Assembly (NCBI GenBank): GCA_963932145.1
Contig: OZ010573.1
Location: forward strand, 87,528,326 to 87,592,325
DNA length: 64,000 bases
Direction of reading: 5' to 3'
From: Acanthosepion lycidas
Taxonomy: Eukaryota > Mollusca > Cephalopoda > Sepiida > Sepiidae
In this document: positions 45,346-55,869 of the stretch, piece after piece
Numbering within the stretch: position 1 is the stretch's first letter
Layout of the letters: the number at the start of each line of letters is the position of its first letter
Notes under the pieces: generated by a model
The model's input: only the letters and a program-made list of their open reading frames with translations
Databases searched by the model: none
Told to the model about the DNA's origin: nothing
Made by a program: the position numbers and the translations under genes

Positions 45346-48330
45346 TTAGTATTTTTGTCTCTTATGGTTGATAATCAGGGGTTCGACAAATTTTCTCTTC
45401 CTGTTTGACCTTCTCACTTCTGTGTCTTCCTGCGGTCTTTGGATCTCAAACGTTTCGAAGATTGTATCCATAGAATCGTCGTTTTCTGCGGTTGAGAAGT
45501 TTGGCTCCTCAACCCGTATTTTTTGTAATTGGTCGATATTTATTCTATGTGAAAGCTTCTCGCCTTTTATTATGTACATTAGATTTCCTAATCTATTGAT
45601 TACTGTGCTAGGCTCCCAGTAAGTCATATAGTTTCTAAACATCCTAAAATAAACCCGTTCTCCAGGTTTAAATGATCTCTTTGGTACAATCAGTGTATAC
45701 TGGTTTTTGTTCCTGTTTGACAATAATTTGTCAAACACAGACCTTATTCTCCAAGCAAACATCAATTCCGCTGGTGAAAGACCCGATGGCGTGTTCACGT
45801 TAGGTGTTATTCTGTACGCTTGGAGGGACTGTTGTATCGCTTTTATTGTCGGCTTTTTTAACGCTCTTTTAATGTGTCAACGAATCTTTCAGCTTGTCCG
45901 TTCGACCTCAGGTGGTATGGAGGTATCTTGATATGTTTTACTTGATATGTCTCACAAAATTCTTTGAAGTCACTGGAGGTAAACTTTGTGCCGTTATCGC
46001 TTACCAAACAATCCGCGACGCCAAATCTCGCGAATAGTTCGTGTAAACAGTTTATGGTGCTTTCTGTCGACGGGTGTTTAAATCTGGCAACCTCTGACCA
46101 TTTACTGAAACTATCTACTGTTATTAAATAGTAGTAACCTTCAATGGGTCCTGCGTAATCCACGTAGATTCTGGACCACGGTCTGTCGACTTTAGGCCAT
46201 GGATTTTGTATAGAGGGTGGTGCCTTCGCCGCAGTAGCACAACCTTTGCAACTTTCCACCATTTGCGTAATGTCACCGTCCATATTCGGCCAGTAGACAA
46301 AACTTCTCATAAGTGATTTCATCCGGTTTTTTCCGGGATGTCCTAAGTGAAAATCTTTCAAGATCCGTCTTCGAAGCGACTTCGGTATTACTACTCTCTC
46401 GTGATACAATAATACGTTGTCACAGATTGAGAAACTGTCTGCTAAATTCCTCACCGTCTCTTCTATTTTTCTTGGTATCCTGAATAAACTCGTCTCTTTC
46501 TGCTTCTCGTATTTTCTCTAGCAGTGTTCCCGGTAGTTCCTTTATTGTATTGCATAGTACACTTACTGATTACATTTTGAGCTTGTAATGCTGCAATTAC
46601 CGGATCTTCTAACGGTTCGCAATTCGCAGGTATTAATCGCGATAGTACATCAGCGTGTCCTGTTTTCTTTGATGGTAAGAACTCAAGTTTGAAATTGTAG
46701 TTTAGTAACACAATTCCCCATCTTAAAAGTCTGTTCGCTGTATAGACTGGTAGGCCTTTTTTTGAAATGAACATCTTAAGAAGTGGTTTATGGTCCGTTT
46801 GGAGCGTGAACTCTCTCCCATATATATATATGTGAAAACAAGTTACTGCAAAAACGATGCCCAATGCTTCCTTTTCGCTCTGTGAATAGTTTCTCTCCGC
46901 CGGTAATAATGATCTAGATGCGTGCGCAACGGGTTTGTTTGTACCGTTCCGCATCTTTTGTAGAATACATGCACCTACCCCATGTGAGCTCGCGTCACTT
47001 GCAATAATGATTTCGAGTTCGGGATCGAAATGTGTCAATGCTAACTCCGAAGTTAATTTTTATATTATTTCCTTAAATGCTTTTTTACAGTCCTCTGTCC
47101 AATTCCAATTATTCTCCTTTTTTAGTAACTCATTTAGTGGAGCCCTCAGTTTATGCATATTATCAATAAATTCGTCATAGTTGTTAGCTAGGCCCAGGAA
47201 ACTTTGTAGTTCTGCAACATTTTTTGGTTCAGGCATAATTTTAATTGCCGATGCTCTCTCTGGGTCCAGTTTCCTGTCATTTTCATTTATTATCTGACTT
47301 AAGTATTTAATTTCGTTTAGGAAAAATCACACTTTTCTCTTTTACTTTGAAACCAAAGTCCTGAAGTCTTCTGAAAACTTCCTTTATGTGTGCTCTTCAA
47401 CATTGTTGCTCTTAATTAGAATATCATCCAGATAAGCGGTCACGAAATTTGGGCCCGTGAGCATTGTGTCCATCGTTTGCTGAAAAATTGCAGGTGCAAC
47501 TTTTACTCCAAATGGTAGTCTGTTGAATTTGTACAACCCTTTGTGCGTATTAATGCAAAGGATTTTCGTACTCTTTTCTTGTACTGGGATTTGTTGATAG
47601 CCTCACTTAGATCTATTTTTGAAAATATCTTACCGACATTGAGCTTTGTAAATATTTCTTCTGGGCTCGGTAATGGGTAATGGTGGTCTTTTATTGCCTT
47701 GTTGAGTCCCGTCGAAAAATCTGCGCATACGCGGATTTCTCCTGACTTCTTTTTTACGACCGACGCTGCCCCATCGCTAAACTCTATTTTTGAGAGAATC
47801 CCAGTTTCTTCAAGTCTCTCCAATTCTTTGTCTATTTTTTTTATAGTAGCGAACGGTACATTTCGCTTCTTTTTAAAAATTGGTTGGACGTTTTCTTTTA
47901 ATTCAATCCTGGCCTTAAATTTGTTGCATCGTCCCAGCCCAGGAATTGGTTATATAATTCTTCCTTTAACTTTATAGTATCTGATGGTTCAACCTCTAAC
48001 TTTTTGCAAAACGAGTTGATAGGTAGGTCCCAAACGTTGAACTTCTGCATCCAGTCGAATAGATTTTCAGTATCTTTCATGATGTATATCTTAAGTTTTT
48101 TTTTTTTTTTTTTTTTTTTTGCCGTAAAATTTAACATTCACGATTATTTCTCCCTCAAATTTTAATCGTTTGCCTGTAACCGACTTGGCAATTTTTTTTG
48201 TGTGTATCATGGTAGGTATGTTGAGTTTTCTCCATGTCTGTAGTTTGATTATTGTGAGGTCGGATCCCGAATCCAGTTGTCATTTAATCTTTTTATTTAA
48301 AATTTCCAGTTCCACATATTTCCTTACGTT
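45346..48330 (-). pseudogene. Ty3/gypsy pol (protease, reverse transcriptase, RNase H, integrase)
   Basis: Domains in order on the minus strand. Aspartic protease LDSGSDLTII has DSG at 48265-48273 and a TGA stop two codons before it. Reverse transcriptase includes ADFSTGLNKAI and PLPSPEEIFTKLN, FSKIDLSEA (motif A Asp), and YLDDILI at 47423-47434 (catalytic pair intact). RNase H has IIASDASSHGVGA, SEKEALGIVFA and TDHKPLL. Integrase has an HX3H...CX2C zinc finger (HLGHPG...CKGC), DDE residues in VDYAGP, SDNGTKFTS and GQAERF, and a C-terminal chromo-like/GPY region (WEPSTVINRLGN). The PR-RT-RH-INT order is Ty3/gypsy. Frameshifts lie near 47560, 47330-47050, 46460 and 45850. A run of 25 A (48096-48120) interrupts the protease-RT linker. 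It therefore cannot make a full polyprotein. Confidence 0.88.
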
Positions 48331-49462
48331 GGTGTTGTCATCGTTATTCATCCTTGTAGCTCTTATTCTATTAGTATATTTTCTATTTCTACATTGGTAC
48401 GCCTTGTGGCCCTTTTTTTCACATTCAAGACAGTTTTTATATCTAATGCGACAATCCTTGTTCCAATGTGATCCTCCACATCGATAACATGCTGCTGGAG
48501 GGGGGGGCTTATATTTGCTTCGATATTCGTCATAATTTGTTCTGTATGTTGTACTTTTTCTCTTATTATAAAATTTTCTTTTTCTTTCCGGGGAGGGTGA
48601 GAATCTTTTTTCATTTTCGTAGAATTTTAGTTTTCTTTCGTAGACTTTTGTTTAACTTACGTATATGAGAAACAGCTGAAGCCTCAATGTCCTTCGCGTC
48701 TTTCTTTATACTTAGACATCTCTGGCAATCTTCCGATAATTGCTGTAATGTTAGACCCGGTTCATTTTGTAATTTCGCAAGCATTCTTCTGCGCATTTCG
48801 CTATCTTTTGTTGAAATTAACCCCTGAACAAAGATGAGCCATTTGAAACTGTCCGGGGTTAATTCCGCTAGTCTGAAGTCGTCAAAATGTTTATTTACGA
48901 TTGCGGCAAACGTGGAATAATCCTTATTATCGCCCTTTACCAGGTTAAGGAATTTCCACCTCCTGTGGAAGAGTGATGTTTTGGTGCTGAAGAGTTCTTT
49001 AAGACATGTCACTGCTTTGTCAAATGTTAATTCGTTCGTCTTTTTTGGTAAGATATAATCCACGAACTTTGTATATTCTTCAGTTCCTAATTTTCTAAAC
49101 AATAGACGTAGCTTTTTTGCTTCTGTCCAGTTTTGACCGTCGATGTTAAAGACGTCTTCATGTCTTCTGAAGTAATCTCCGAAATTTTTGTCCTCATCTA
49201 GAGAATATTTGAAAATCTCTATGGTATTACACACTGCGTCTTGCGAAAAAGTTGTCTCTTTTTCAATATCTAATTGCTTGTTACCCGCTACTTTCAATAT
49301 TAGTTCCTGGAACTCTATTTGTCATTCTAATTGCTTTTGCCATTTTTCTTCCATTCTTTCTTGTAGTTGTAATTGTTGCTCATTTTGGTATTTTTGTATT
49401 TGTAATTGTTGATCATTTTGGTGTTTTATCAGTTTGACCAAAATATTTTTAAAATCTTCCAT
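48331..49462 (-). pseudogene. Ty3/gypsy gag with two zinc knuckles
   Basis: Starts with ATG at 49462: MEDFKNILVKLIKHQND followed by a Gln/Glu-rich coiled-coil-like stretch (QQLQIQKYQNEQQLQLQE), a TGA stop at 49322-49324, then a 228-residue open frame (49297-48611). The latter is a typical gag capsid region (FGDYFRRHEDVFNI, WTEAKKLRLLFRKLGTEEYT, GDNKDYSTFAAIVNKHFDDF). A one-base frameshift near 48650 leads to the nucleocapsid. That part has a basic stretch, a knuckle CYRCGGSHWNKDC (CX2CX3HX4C, one residue short) and a second CLECEKKGHKAYQC (CX2CX4HX4C), at about 48490-48386. It packages the element's RNA in related elements. Disabled here by the stop and frameshift. Confidence 0.85.
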
Positions 49463-49641
49463 GATAACTCATAACTGTGTGTCGCTAATTTGTTGTGGAC
49501 GACGAGGGAAAAACTTTTTGTTGTTTGTTCTTCCTGTGTGAGTTCGAATCTTCGACGCCAATTTGCTGTCGACGACGAGGGAAGATTTTTCTTTTGTTGA
49601 TTCTTTCTTTTCTGCGTGAGTTCGAATCTTCGTCGCCATTT
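49463..49641 (-). repeat. Gypsy leader: tandem duplication of the primer-binding segment
   Basis: A unit of about 74-78 bases is present two and a half times. Each unit contains GACGACGAGGGAA, a T-rich stretch and GAGTTCGAATCTTCG(T/A)CGCCA. In element orientation that means the primer-binding site is followed by a near-copy (one mismatch, 49542-49562) and a third remnant (GTGTCGCTAA, about 49480). The encoded peptide shows the same repeat (WRRRFELTQ twice). Confidence 0.75.
49618..49638 (-). promoter_or_regulatory. tRNA primer-binding site
   Basis: Minus-strand TGGCGACGAAGATTCGAAC starts three bases after the CA end of the 5' LTR. Its complement ends in CGCCA and contains GTTCGAATC, the expected 3' end and T-arm of a tRNA. 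I cannot name the isoacceptor with confidence. Confidence 0.8.
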
Positions 49642-50002
49642 TGTTGTGGATTCAGAGATGAAATCCAAGTCTCCAATGAATGACAAACGCAGGAATGAAA
49701 TATAGCAAATAAATGTATTTACACAATAATACAATTAGTGATACGGTTAGTAGATCCAGAAGCACGGTTAGTAGCAATAATAATATATATAAACAGTCTG
49801 GTAAATCCAGTCTCGAAGTAGGACTTCCTTAGAGTCTACATGCTCGCAACTGTGACTTCTACAAGTGGTTACCTCACACTATTACTCTACCTCCCACTCA
49901 ATCACAATCACTGTCTACCCTGACTCTGGGTATTTAACGGCAGCATTACAAGTACACATTGGTCGAGTCCCCTTGTATGAAAAAGAGGTGGACCCCTAAC
50001 AT
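49642..50002 (-). mobile_element. Ty3/gypsy 5' LTR, complete
   Basis: 361 bases beginning TGTTAGGGGTCCACC and ending CCACAACA on the minus strand, so it has TG...CA ends. The inner 250 bases match 45066-45314. The outer end carries GGTCCACCTCTTTTTC. The short A/T-rich part around 49780-49790 (TATATATTATTATTGC on the minus strand) is a possible TATA region, but no transcription data support it. Confidence 0.85.
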
Positions 50003-50236
50003 AAAGATAGTTTGTTCATGCTTACATGGATGATTCCCAAGCAACAACAAACTCGTGCATACATGGCACTGGAAGGGAAAATCGCACCGCAGCTCATGAC
50101 GTCATACATGACCACGCGAGAGTGAAAACGAGAAGTATTAAGTATGTGAAGTATATGAAGTATGTATTGGTATAAACCAATGGCTTCTGTTTATTTTGTT
50201 CAGGTTAGGTTTCAACTGTTTTATAAATCATCCTCT

Positions 50237-50292
<56 letters not shown>

Positions 50293-50991
50293 TATTGATA
50301 TTACTAGAAACATTTACTTAAAAATACCTAGATTTAATCAATAAATTATGGGCGAAAATAACACTTATCTGTAAGTAAATTGCATTTTACTCTATGAAGA
50401 ATTGATTGAATAAATATTTTTACAATAATTTTTTTTTTAGAAATGAAATTTCGTATGTGCAATTTTAACACATGCTAATATTTTATGTTTATATGTCAAT
50501 TTAAAAACATGCAAGTATCATCAATAATGGAATATATGGGCAATCTAATTAGACTCTTCGAATCTCGATGTTTTATTGAAGGCTTGGTAAAAAATACAGG
50601 TTGAAAATAATAAAATATGGAAGAACAGTTTGATATAATATGAGTCAAAGAGAAATGTGAAGATTGGGGGAAGGGAATTGTACTTTTCTTTGGATATGTA
50701 AAAAAAATGTGTAGTTTTCCTTTATTTCTTTATCCATCATCATGTCTGAATTTACATTCGCCGTCAAATAGTCTATTTTAGTTATTTCACTGCTTAATCT
50801 TTTATTTCCGTCTATGCACAGATATTTTGTTTGTTCTTACCAGTGTAGAGTTAATGGGAAAATAAATGCTCCATCCACTTCTCATCAAGAATTGATGATT
50901 TGTATTGGTCCAAATACCGCAAGTAGTTCTCAAGTCCAAGTGAATGATCTGTTGTAAAAACGACTCATGAATTAACAGATTTCCATGGGAG
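50003..50991. other. No gene recognised; contains a (TA)n array
   Basis: TA array at 50237-50289. Slightly GC-rich segment just outside the LTR (50040-50130). No known repeat. Confidence 0.45.
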
Positions 50992-51221
50992 AATCATATG
51001 ATAAAGTCAGATATTTATGTAGAGTTATAAAGTCGGATATTTATATAGAGTTATACAGAGTTATATATGTCGGTAAAAGAATAGAACTCTGATGACCGGG
51101 ATATATATATATATATAATCATATGATAAAGTCAGATATTTATGTAGAGTTATAAAGTCGGATATTTATATAGAGTTATACAGAGTTATATATGTCGGTA
51201 AAAGAATAGAACTCTGATGAC

Positions 51222-51241
<20 letters not shown>
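50992..51241. repeat. Near-perfect 125-bp tandem duplication
   Basis: Copy 1 50992-51116 and copy 2 51117-51241 (ATCATATGATAAAGTCAG ... GAACTCTGATGACCGG). I can see only one base difference outside the TA part, so the duplication is recent compared with everything around it. Confidence 0.9.

Positions 51242-51299
<58 letters not shown>
51226..51299. repeat. (TA)n microsatellite
   Basis: TA array extending the end of the second tandem unit; the array in the first unit is much shorter. Confidence 0.95.
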
Positions 51300-51301
<2 letters not shown>

Positions 51302-51359
51302 CTAATGACCGAGATAGAAATATATAAATTTAGTTAGAGTCACAAAGAAATGTTTGGAC

Positions 51360-51914
51360 AACAAGGTAGGCCTCATTTGTTTGGGAAGGATTTTAGATGA
51401 ATCCAGAATTTAGAATGAAAGCAAACCGCCTACATAGGGAAAGAAAATGGATTCCGTACATACAAAAATGAAAATGGGCGTAAAAGTACGATGCGTCTTC
51501 TTATCGGACTTATTCAACGTAAGAGGCGATTCTGGGAGAATTAGAAGGGCCACAATGATTCATTATTGGCGGCCATAATCATAGCAATATAACATATGCA
51601 GATGACACAGTGTTCCTAGCAGACACGATAAGGAATCTACAGATATTTGTATAAATGTAGTAAAGGAAAGCAAGAAAGAACTAAAAATCTAATTTTAAGA
51701 AAACAGAATGTATGTTTATCAACAAAAGTAAGATCCCAAGATTCGGACTGTGAATTTGGTATACAAAAATCAAGCAAGTAAAAGAATTATACTTATATCC
51801 AAAGGTACACTGGAATTGAGATATATGCCGTCCAAACTTAAGAAAAATATTAAGAAACAGCAAGAATTTCGTTAGAAAAAAATAAACGGATACCGATCTG
51901 TTATGTTCTATCCG
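51360..51914 (+). pseudogene. RTE-like LINE reverse transcriptase remnant, 5' part of a split copy
   Basis: Contains AFRTYKNENGR-like fingers, a degraded motif region, and ITYADDTVFLADTIRNLQIF near 51590-51645 where the YADD catalytic motif is intact. It then continues as KESKKELK and the NSKKTECMFI block. Frames shift repeatedly. The copy is interrupted at about 51915 by a Jockey/CR1-like insertion and resumes at 53353. Confidence 0.7.
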
Positions 51915-51927
51915 TTTCTCCTATATA

Positions 51928-53341
51928 TTTTTTTTAAGCATTTCACCCCAAGCAAGGTAGGAAGCTACTAGGACGCAAGGGGTTACAGAAAATTTAGAGC
52001 GAGATCAGATAGGAGTGATAGAGGAAAGGATGAGGAGGAGGGTAGTGGATAGATCAAGACAACTGGAGATGTCGATTGACATTACACTTGAATAGCTGGA
52101 GATTATAGCTCTCAGGGAAAAAGGAATAGGGAAGGGAGTTCCACAGGCGAGAGGTGCGAGACATGCAGCTATTGGAGTAGAAGAGGCGGCTACATGTAGG
52201 AGTTTCGACAGTGAATGGGGTGAGAGCGGGATGCCATCCTCGTAGTGCGCTTGAACTCATGACGACTGGGAACCAGCGAATGCAGCTCCTCGGAGCAATT
52301 TCCATGAAAGTATTTGTAGAACAGACAGAGGGAGGCGACGGTGCGTCTGTGAGAAAGTGACTGTAGACGAGATGCCAGAGCCTATCAAGAACCCCGAGCC
52401 AAACAGAAGAGGCACCAGACCATATATGGCAGCAATACTCCATGAAAGGACGAGTTGTTGATTTGTACATCTGGAGGAACGATTCCGGGGAGAAAAATTT
52501 CCTGGCGCGGCACAGGGAGCCAACTTTTCTTGCGGTGGACGAAACAATTGTCTCAATGTATTTATTCTATCTCAGGTCAGCAGTCAACGTGAGACCGAGC
52601 AGCCGCAGAGAGGTGCTCTCGATAAGTTGAGCGTCAGACAATGGAGGGCAGGGAAGGATCTCTGTGGTGACTAATAGAGAGCAGTTTTGTCTTCGAAGCG
52701 TTGAAGTTGACCTGCCAATTCTTGCCCCAGTTCACAACCGATTGGAGGTCCTTTTCGAGACGCACGGCCAGGTGAGTTTTGTCAGTGACACTAGATTTGT
52801 TTTTTGAGGCAGGAATAAATTGTGGTGTCATCCGCATAGATCCCAACTTAGTGAATTTATGGCGCCAGGAAGGTCATTTATGTAGATAAGGAATAGAGTG
52901 GGTCCTAGGATGGAGCCTTGAGGAACACCTGCGTTCGTAGGATAGGAACTGGATGAGAATCCGTTGAGAACGACCTCCAATTCACGGTTAGACAGGAATG
53001 ATTGTATTAGGTTATACAATCGACCCGTAATGCCATAACCCTGGAGCTTGCGAAGAAGGCCGGCATGCCAAACCCTAGCAAATGCTTTGGAGATATCTAG
53101 TGCCACGGCACGGGCTTCCCCGTTATTTTGAAGAGCTCGGTAGATAATTTCAGTGATGGCCGTAAGCACATCAGCTGTAGATCGGGCAAAGCGGAAGCCA
53201 TATTGCTTGTCTGAGAGCAGGTGATGGGATGTGAGGTGGTTAACCACCTCGGTATTGTTTAGGGCCTCGAAGACTTTGCCGAAGAGGGGAAGGAGACTGA
53301 TAGGACGGTAGTTGGAAGGGTATGGCAATGAATGCTGGATA
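51928..53341 (-). pseudogene. Jockey/CR1-like LINE, 5'-truncated, inserted in the RTE-like copy
   Basis: Minus strand, 5' to 3'. It starts with SNYRPISLLPLFGKVFEALN (fingers), QYGFRFARSTADVLTAI, VALDISKAFARVWH (motif A Asp), and GVPQGSILGPTLFLIYINDL. After a frameshift comes IYADDTTIYSCL (motif C intact, about 52836-52800), VNFNASKTKLLSIS, LRWNKYIETIVS-like sequence, then MYKSTTRPFMEYCCHIWSGA, TSRLWNSLP and the 3' UTR ending in a T/A run at 51928-51936. Flanks TTTCTCCTATA (51915-51925) and TTCTCCTTATA (53342-53352) look like a target-site duplication. The frame is broken at about 52840 and 52360. Confidence 0.8.
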
Positions 53342-53352
53342 TTCTCCTTATA

Positions 53353-53560
53353 GTTGAAGAAGGGACTTAATGTAACAGAAATTTGGTTCTAAAGAAGAAG
53401 GCATAGAAGATCATGGCGCAACGACAAGGTTTCAGAGAAAATAGAAATAAAAGAACACTTATACTTAGAATCAAAATGATAAAATTGGAATTTCTTGGGT
53501 AGGAAAGACGACTTGGAAAATTTAACACTTATTAAGAAAAATATAATTTAAATTTAAAAT
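53353..53560 (+). pseudogene. RTE-like LINE, 3' part of the split copy
   Basis: GAAGAAGGCATAGAAGATC, then a block related to the 15607-15760 fragment (RFQRK.K.KNTYT, KIGISWVGKTTWKI in shifting frames, with TTAACACTTATTAAGAA). It continues the 51360-51914 copy beyond the inserted LINE. Confidence 0.55.
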
Positions 53561-53836
53561 TGTTTTTCTTTTGTAAAGATTTGTTCTGATCACATAGTCA
53601 ATCCGAGATCACACATTTTCCTTTATATTTTTCCTATTCAGGAATGTTAAATTTAAATTTGGAGTTTTCAGCGTCCACTATTCTTTGTGCCCATATGTGA
53701 TCACATCGACGTGAATATCACTTTCATCCGATGGGGGCGGGGAATGAAACGCGTCACCCGAAAATCTTTTACAATTTGTCCTAGTATTTTTTCCGTAAAA
53801 TTGTTACCGATATATAAAAATTATATTTCCGATATA
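53561..53836. other. No gene recognised
   Basis: Unrecognised sequence with a small G-rich island (GATGGGGGCGGGGAATGA, 53729-53746). Confidence 0.4.
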
Positions 53837-54165
53837 TACAAGGTGTATCAGAAATAATTTTATAAAATTTGGGTGCTGTGTCCCTCATACCAAAACAAGG
53901 AAAACTGTTCATAGAATCATATATTTGTAAAATCCTTCCTTTTTGAGTTATCAAATTTAAAGAATTTTTACGGTAGGTGGCGCCGTGCTACCATTAGGCA
54001 TAGTTACATTTGTCATTCGTGTACACTTGTGACCACTCTGTCTTCAGCGTTTAACGTATGTAGTAATGAGTTAACTGAGAAGTGTTTCGTTTAACAGTAG
54101 CAGGATACTCATATAGTAACAATGGCAAGATATTCATATAGGCAACGCGCGAATAAGTTCTTCAT
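53837..54165 (+). mobile_element. Mariner-type TIR element with HTH frame, 5' part (copy 1)
   Basis: Begins TACAAGGTGTATCAGAAATA and aligns through the non-coding 5' region (CTTTTTGAGTTATCAAATTT, GTCTTCAGCGTTTAAC) to a reading frame start MARYSYRQRANKFF at 54122. The homologous frame in copy 2 starts MAGYSYGEQADMNF. Homology ends at about 54165, so the 3' part and right TIR are missing. Confidence 0.6.
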
Positions 54166-54199
54166 ATCGGAGTTAGAGCATATGTGGATTATAAACAGT

Positions 54200-54612
54200 G
54201 TAAGCCCTTTAGTAAAATGTCAGTCATCATGCATCATTGTTTTCTATGACCACAATGATTATATCAAGTTAGCTTTAATCATGGTACTAATAACGATTTC
54301 CCAACATATATAACAAATTAAAAAAAAAAAAAAACGCAAATATATGGTAAATATACAAGACAATTCAATTGCTTCAGTTTTTCAGTTGTCTTTACTAAAT
54401 TTGTGCTGAACCAACGTGGAATGCGTAAAACTTAAAGATTAAAAAACGAAGGTGTACTTAGTTAAAATCTAATGTCCGTAACGATAAAGTAGACGAAAAA
54501 AATCACTTAAATCGCTAAACATGAATCAAGTTATGTCTAATACATTATTTCTTGTTAAAAATTTGTTTTTAGTAACGGTGACTTTTCATAGGCGAAACAT
54601 ATCACACTGAAG
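54200..54612 (+). repeat. Dispersed repeat of unknown family, copy 2
   Basis: Partner of 35220-35620. Here it lies exactly between the two TIR elements. An A run at 54319-54332 is at the same place as AACAACAACACGC in copy 1. No coding domain. Confidence 0.55.
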
Positions 54613-54637
54613 TTTTTTGTTTTTTTTTTTATTCTTA

Positions 54638-55200
54638 TATAGCGTGTATCAAATGCTCTTTTACAAAATTTGGGGGCAGGTTTCCCACACCAAAACAATG
54701 ACAAAAGTCCGAATAAACATATTTAACCAAATCCTTCGTTTTTGAGTTATTAAATTTAAAGAAAGATTAGGGTAGATACCACTCATGCAGACTAGGTTAC
54801 ATTTATCATTGGTGTACATTTGTGACTATTCTGTCTTCAGCGTTTAACAGGTTAAACAGCGTTTAGGGAGTTAACTGAAAAGTGTTCCGTTTAACAATGG
54901 CAGGATATTCATATGGTGAGCAGGCAGATATGAATTTTACATACGGTCGCGCGAATGGTAATGGACGAGAGGTTACACAGCTGTATCAGATTGCATTTCC
55001 AGACTGAAGGCAGTCGTATGATCCAAACTTTAGTCCTGTTTATAGTCATGTTGCTGAGACAGAATGTGTGGCACAACAAACTATGGATAGAGGATAACCG
55101 AGATACGCTCATACGCATGACCACGAAGAACAAATTCTACCTTGTTTTGGTGTCAGGAACCAGCCCCCAGATTGTACAAATATTTTTGACACACCGTGTA
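54638..55200 (+). mobile_element. Mariner-type TIR element with DUF4817-like HTH frame (copy 2)
   Basis: A 563-bp unit with imperfect terminal inverted repeats of about 55 bases: it starts TATAGCGTGTATCAAATGCT and ends ATTTTTGACACACCGTGTA. The frame begins at 54897 and encodes MAGYSYGEQADMNFTYGRAN then GNGREVTQLYQIAFPD before a TGA. This matches the start of the DUF4817 helix-turn-helix found next to mariner-like transposases in many invertebrates (..DMHFIYGRANGN..A..LY). No transposase catalytic domain is present, so it is non-autonomous. The TGA lies before the usual end of the HTH, so the peptide is probably truncated. Confidence 0.7.
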
Positions 55201-55251
55201 AACACACACACACACGTATTATTTTTGTACATTTATTAGATATTTTATTAG

Positions 55252-55322
<71 letters not shown>
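55199..55322. repeat. (CA)n(TA)n microsatellite
   Basis: CA tracts then about 28 TA units, abutting the right TIR of the element at 54638. Confidence 0.95.
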
Positions 55323-55324
<2 letters not shown>

Positions 55325-55365
55325 ATTATTTATTTAAAAATATGATTCCAACTCCCTACATAAGA

Positions 55366-55455
55366 GGTCTCATGTTTCAAAACAAGAGCCGAAAACTTCA
55401 AAATAATATTTGAATTAACTTGAGTTAAAGTAGGCTCTGTTCCATCTTCAAGCGA
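55366..55455 (-). repeat. Hammerhead-like hairpin downstream of a PLE remnant
   Basis: Minus strand: CTTGAAGA (one extra T in CTGANGA), T, then a long helix GGAACAGAGCC / GGCTCTTGTTTT (one bulge), then GAAAC (55374-55378) and ATGAGACC. It lies 3' of the GIY-YIG remnant at 55870-56742, where PLE terminal repeats carry such motifs. The extra T and lack of a clear NUH step make activity doubtful. Confidence 0.4.
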
Positions 55456-55869
55456 AATTTTTTGGGAATGACTTATTTCTGAAATTTACGAGTTTTAATA
55501 GTATGGTCAGAATTGAAATCAAAAATTTCTATGGTAACATTAAGGGCGGATTGTTTAGAATCGGCAGGGTTGGGGTGTTAATAATTTGTATCAGTATAGA
55601 GTTACTTTCATAGATGCCGGGTCACGGTAAGGTGGGGGTGGCTAAATTTACAACGGTGGAAGATTTCGCATAGTCTGGCTTGAGCGTCTACGGAAATTTA
55701 TTTATTTATTTTTATTTTATTTTTTTTATTATATCTCTTTATGAAAGGGATTTGTGTATATAAAAAAAGCCGTAACGTTTGTTATTTGGTGACTTCATAA
55801 AGGGTTATCAATTTTTGTAGGGTATGAAAACTATGTATATGGGCTATGGATTTTAAAATTTATTTTTTT

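Noticed and set aside
46790..46850. Microsatellite insertion in gypsy RNase H (ATATATATATATG)
   Set aside because: Only a short TA run encoding Tyr-Ile in frame with RNase H (FHIYIYGREF); the domain is continuous across it.
48363..48614. 83-residue minus-strand frame over the gag region
   Set aside because: It is the wrong frame; the zinc knuckles are in the adjacent frame.
45346..50002. Infectious endogenous retrovirus
   Set aside because: No env frame between integrase and the 3' LTR, and gag/pol carry stops and frameshifts; a Ty3/gypsy retrotransposon explains it.
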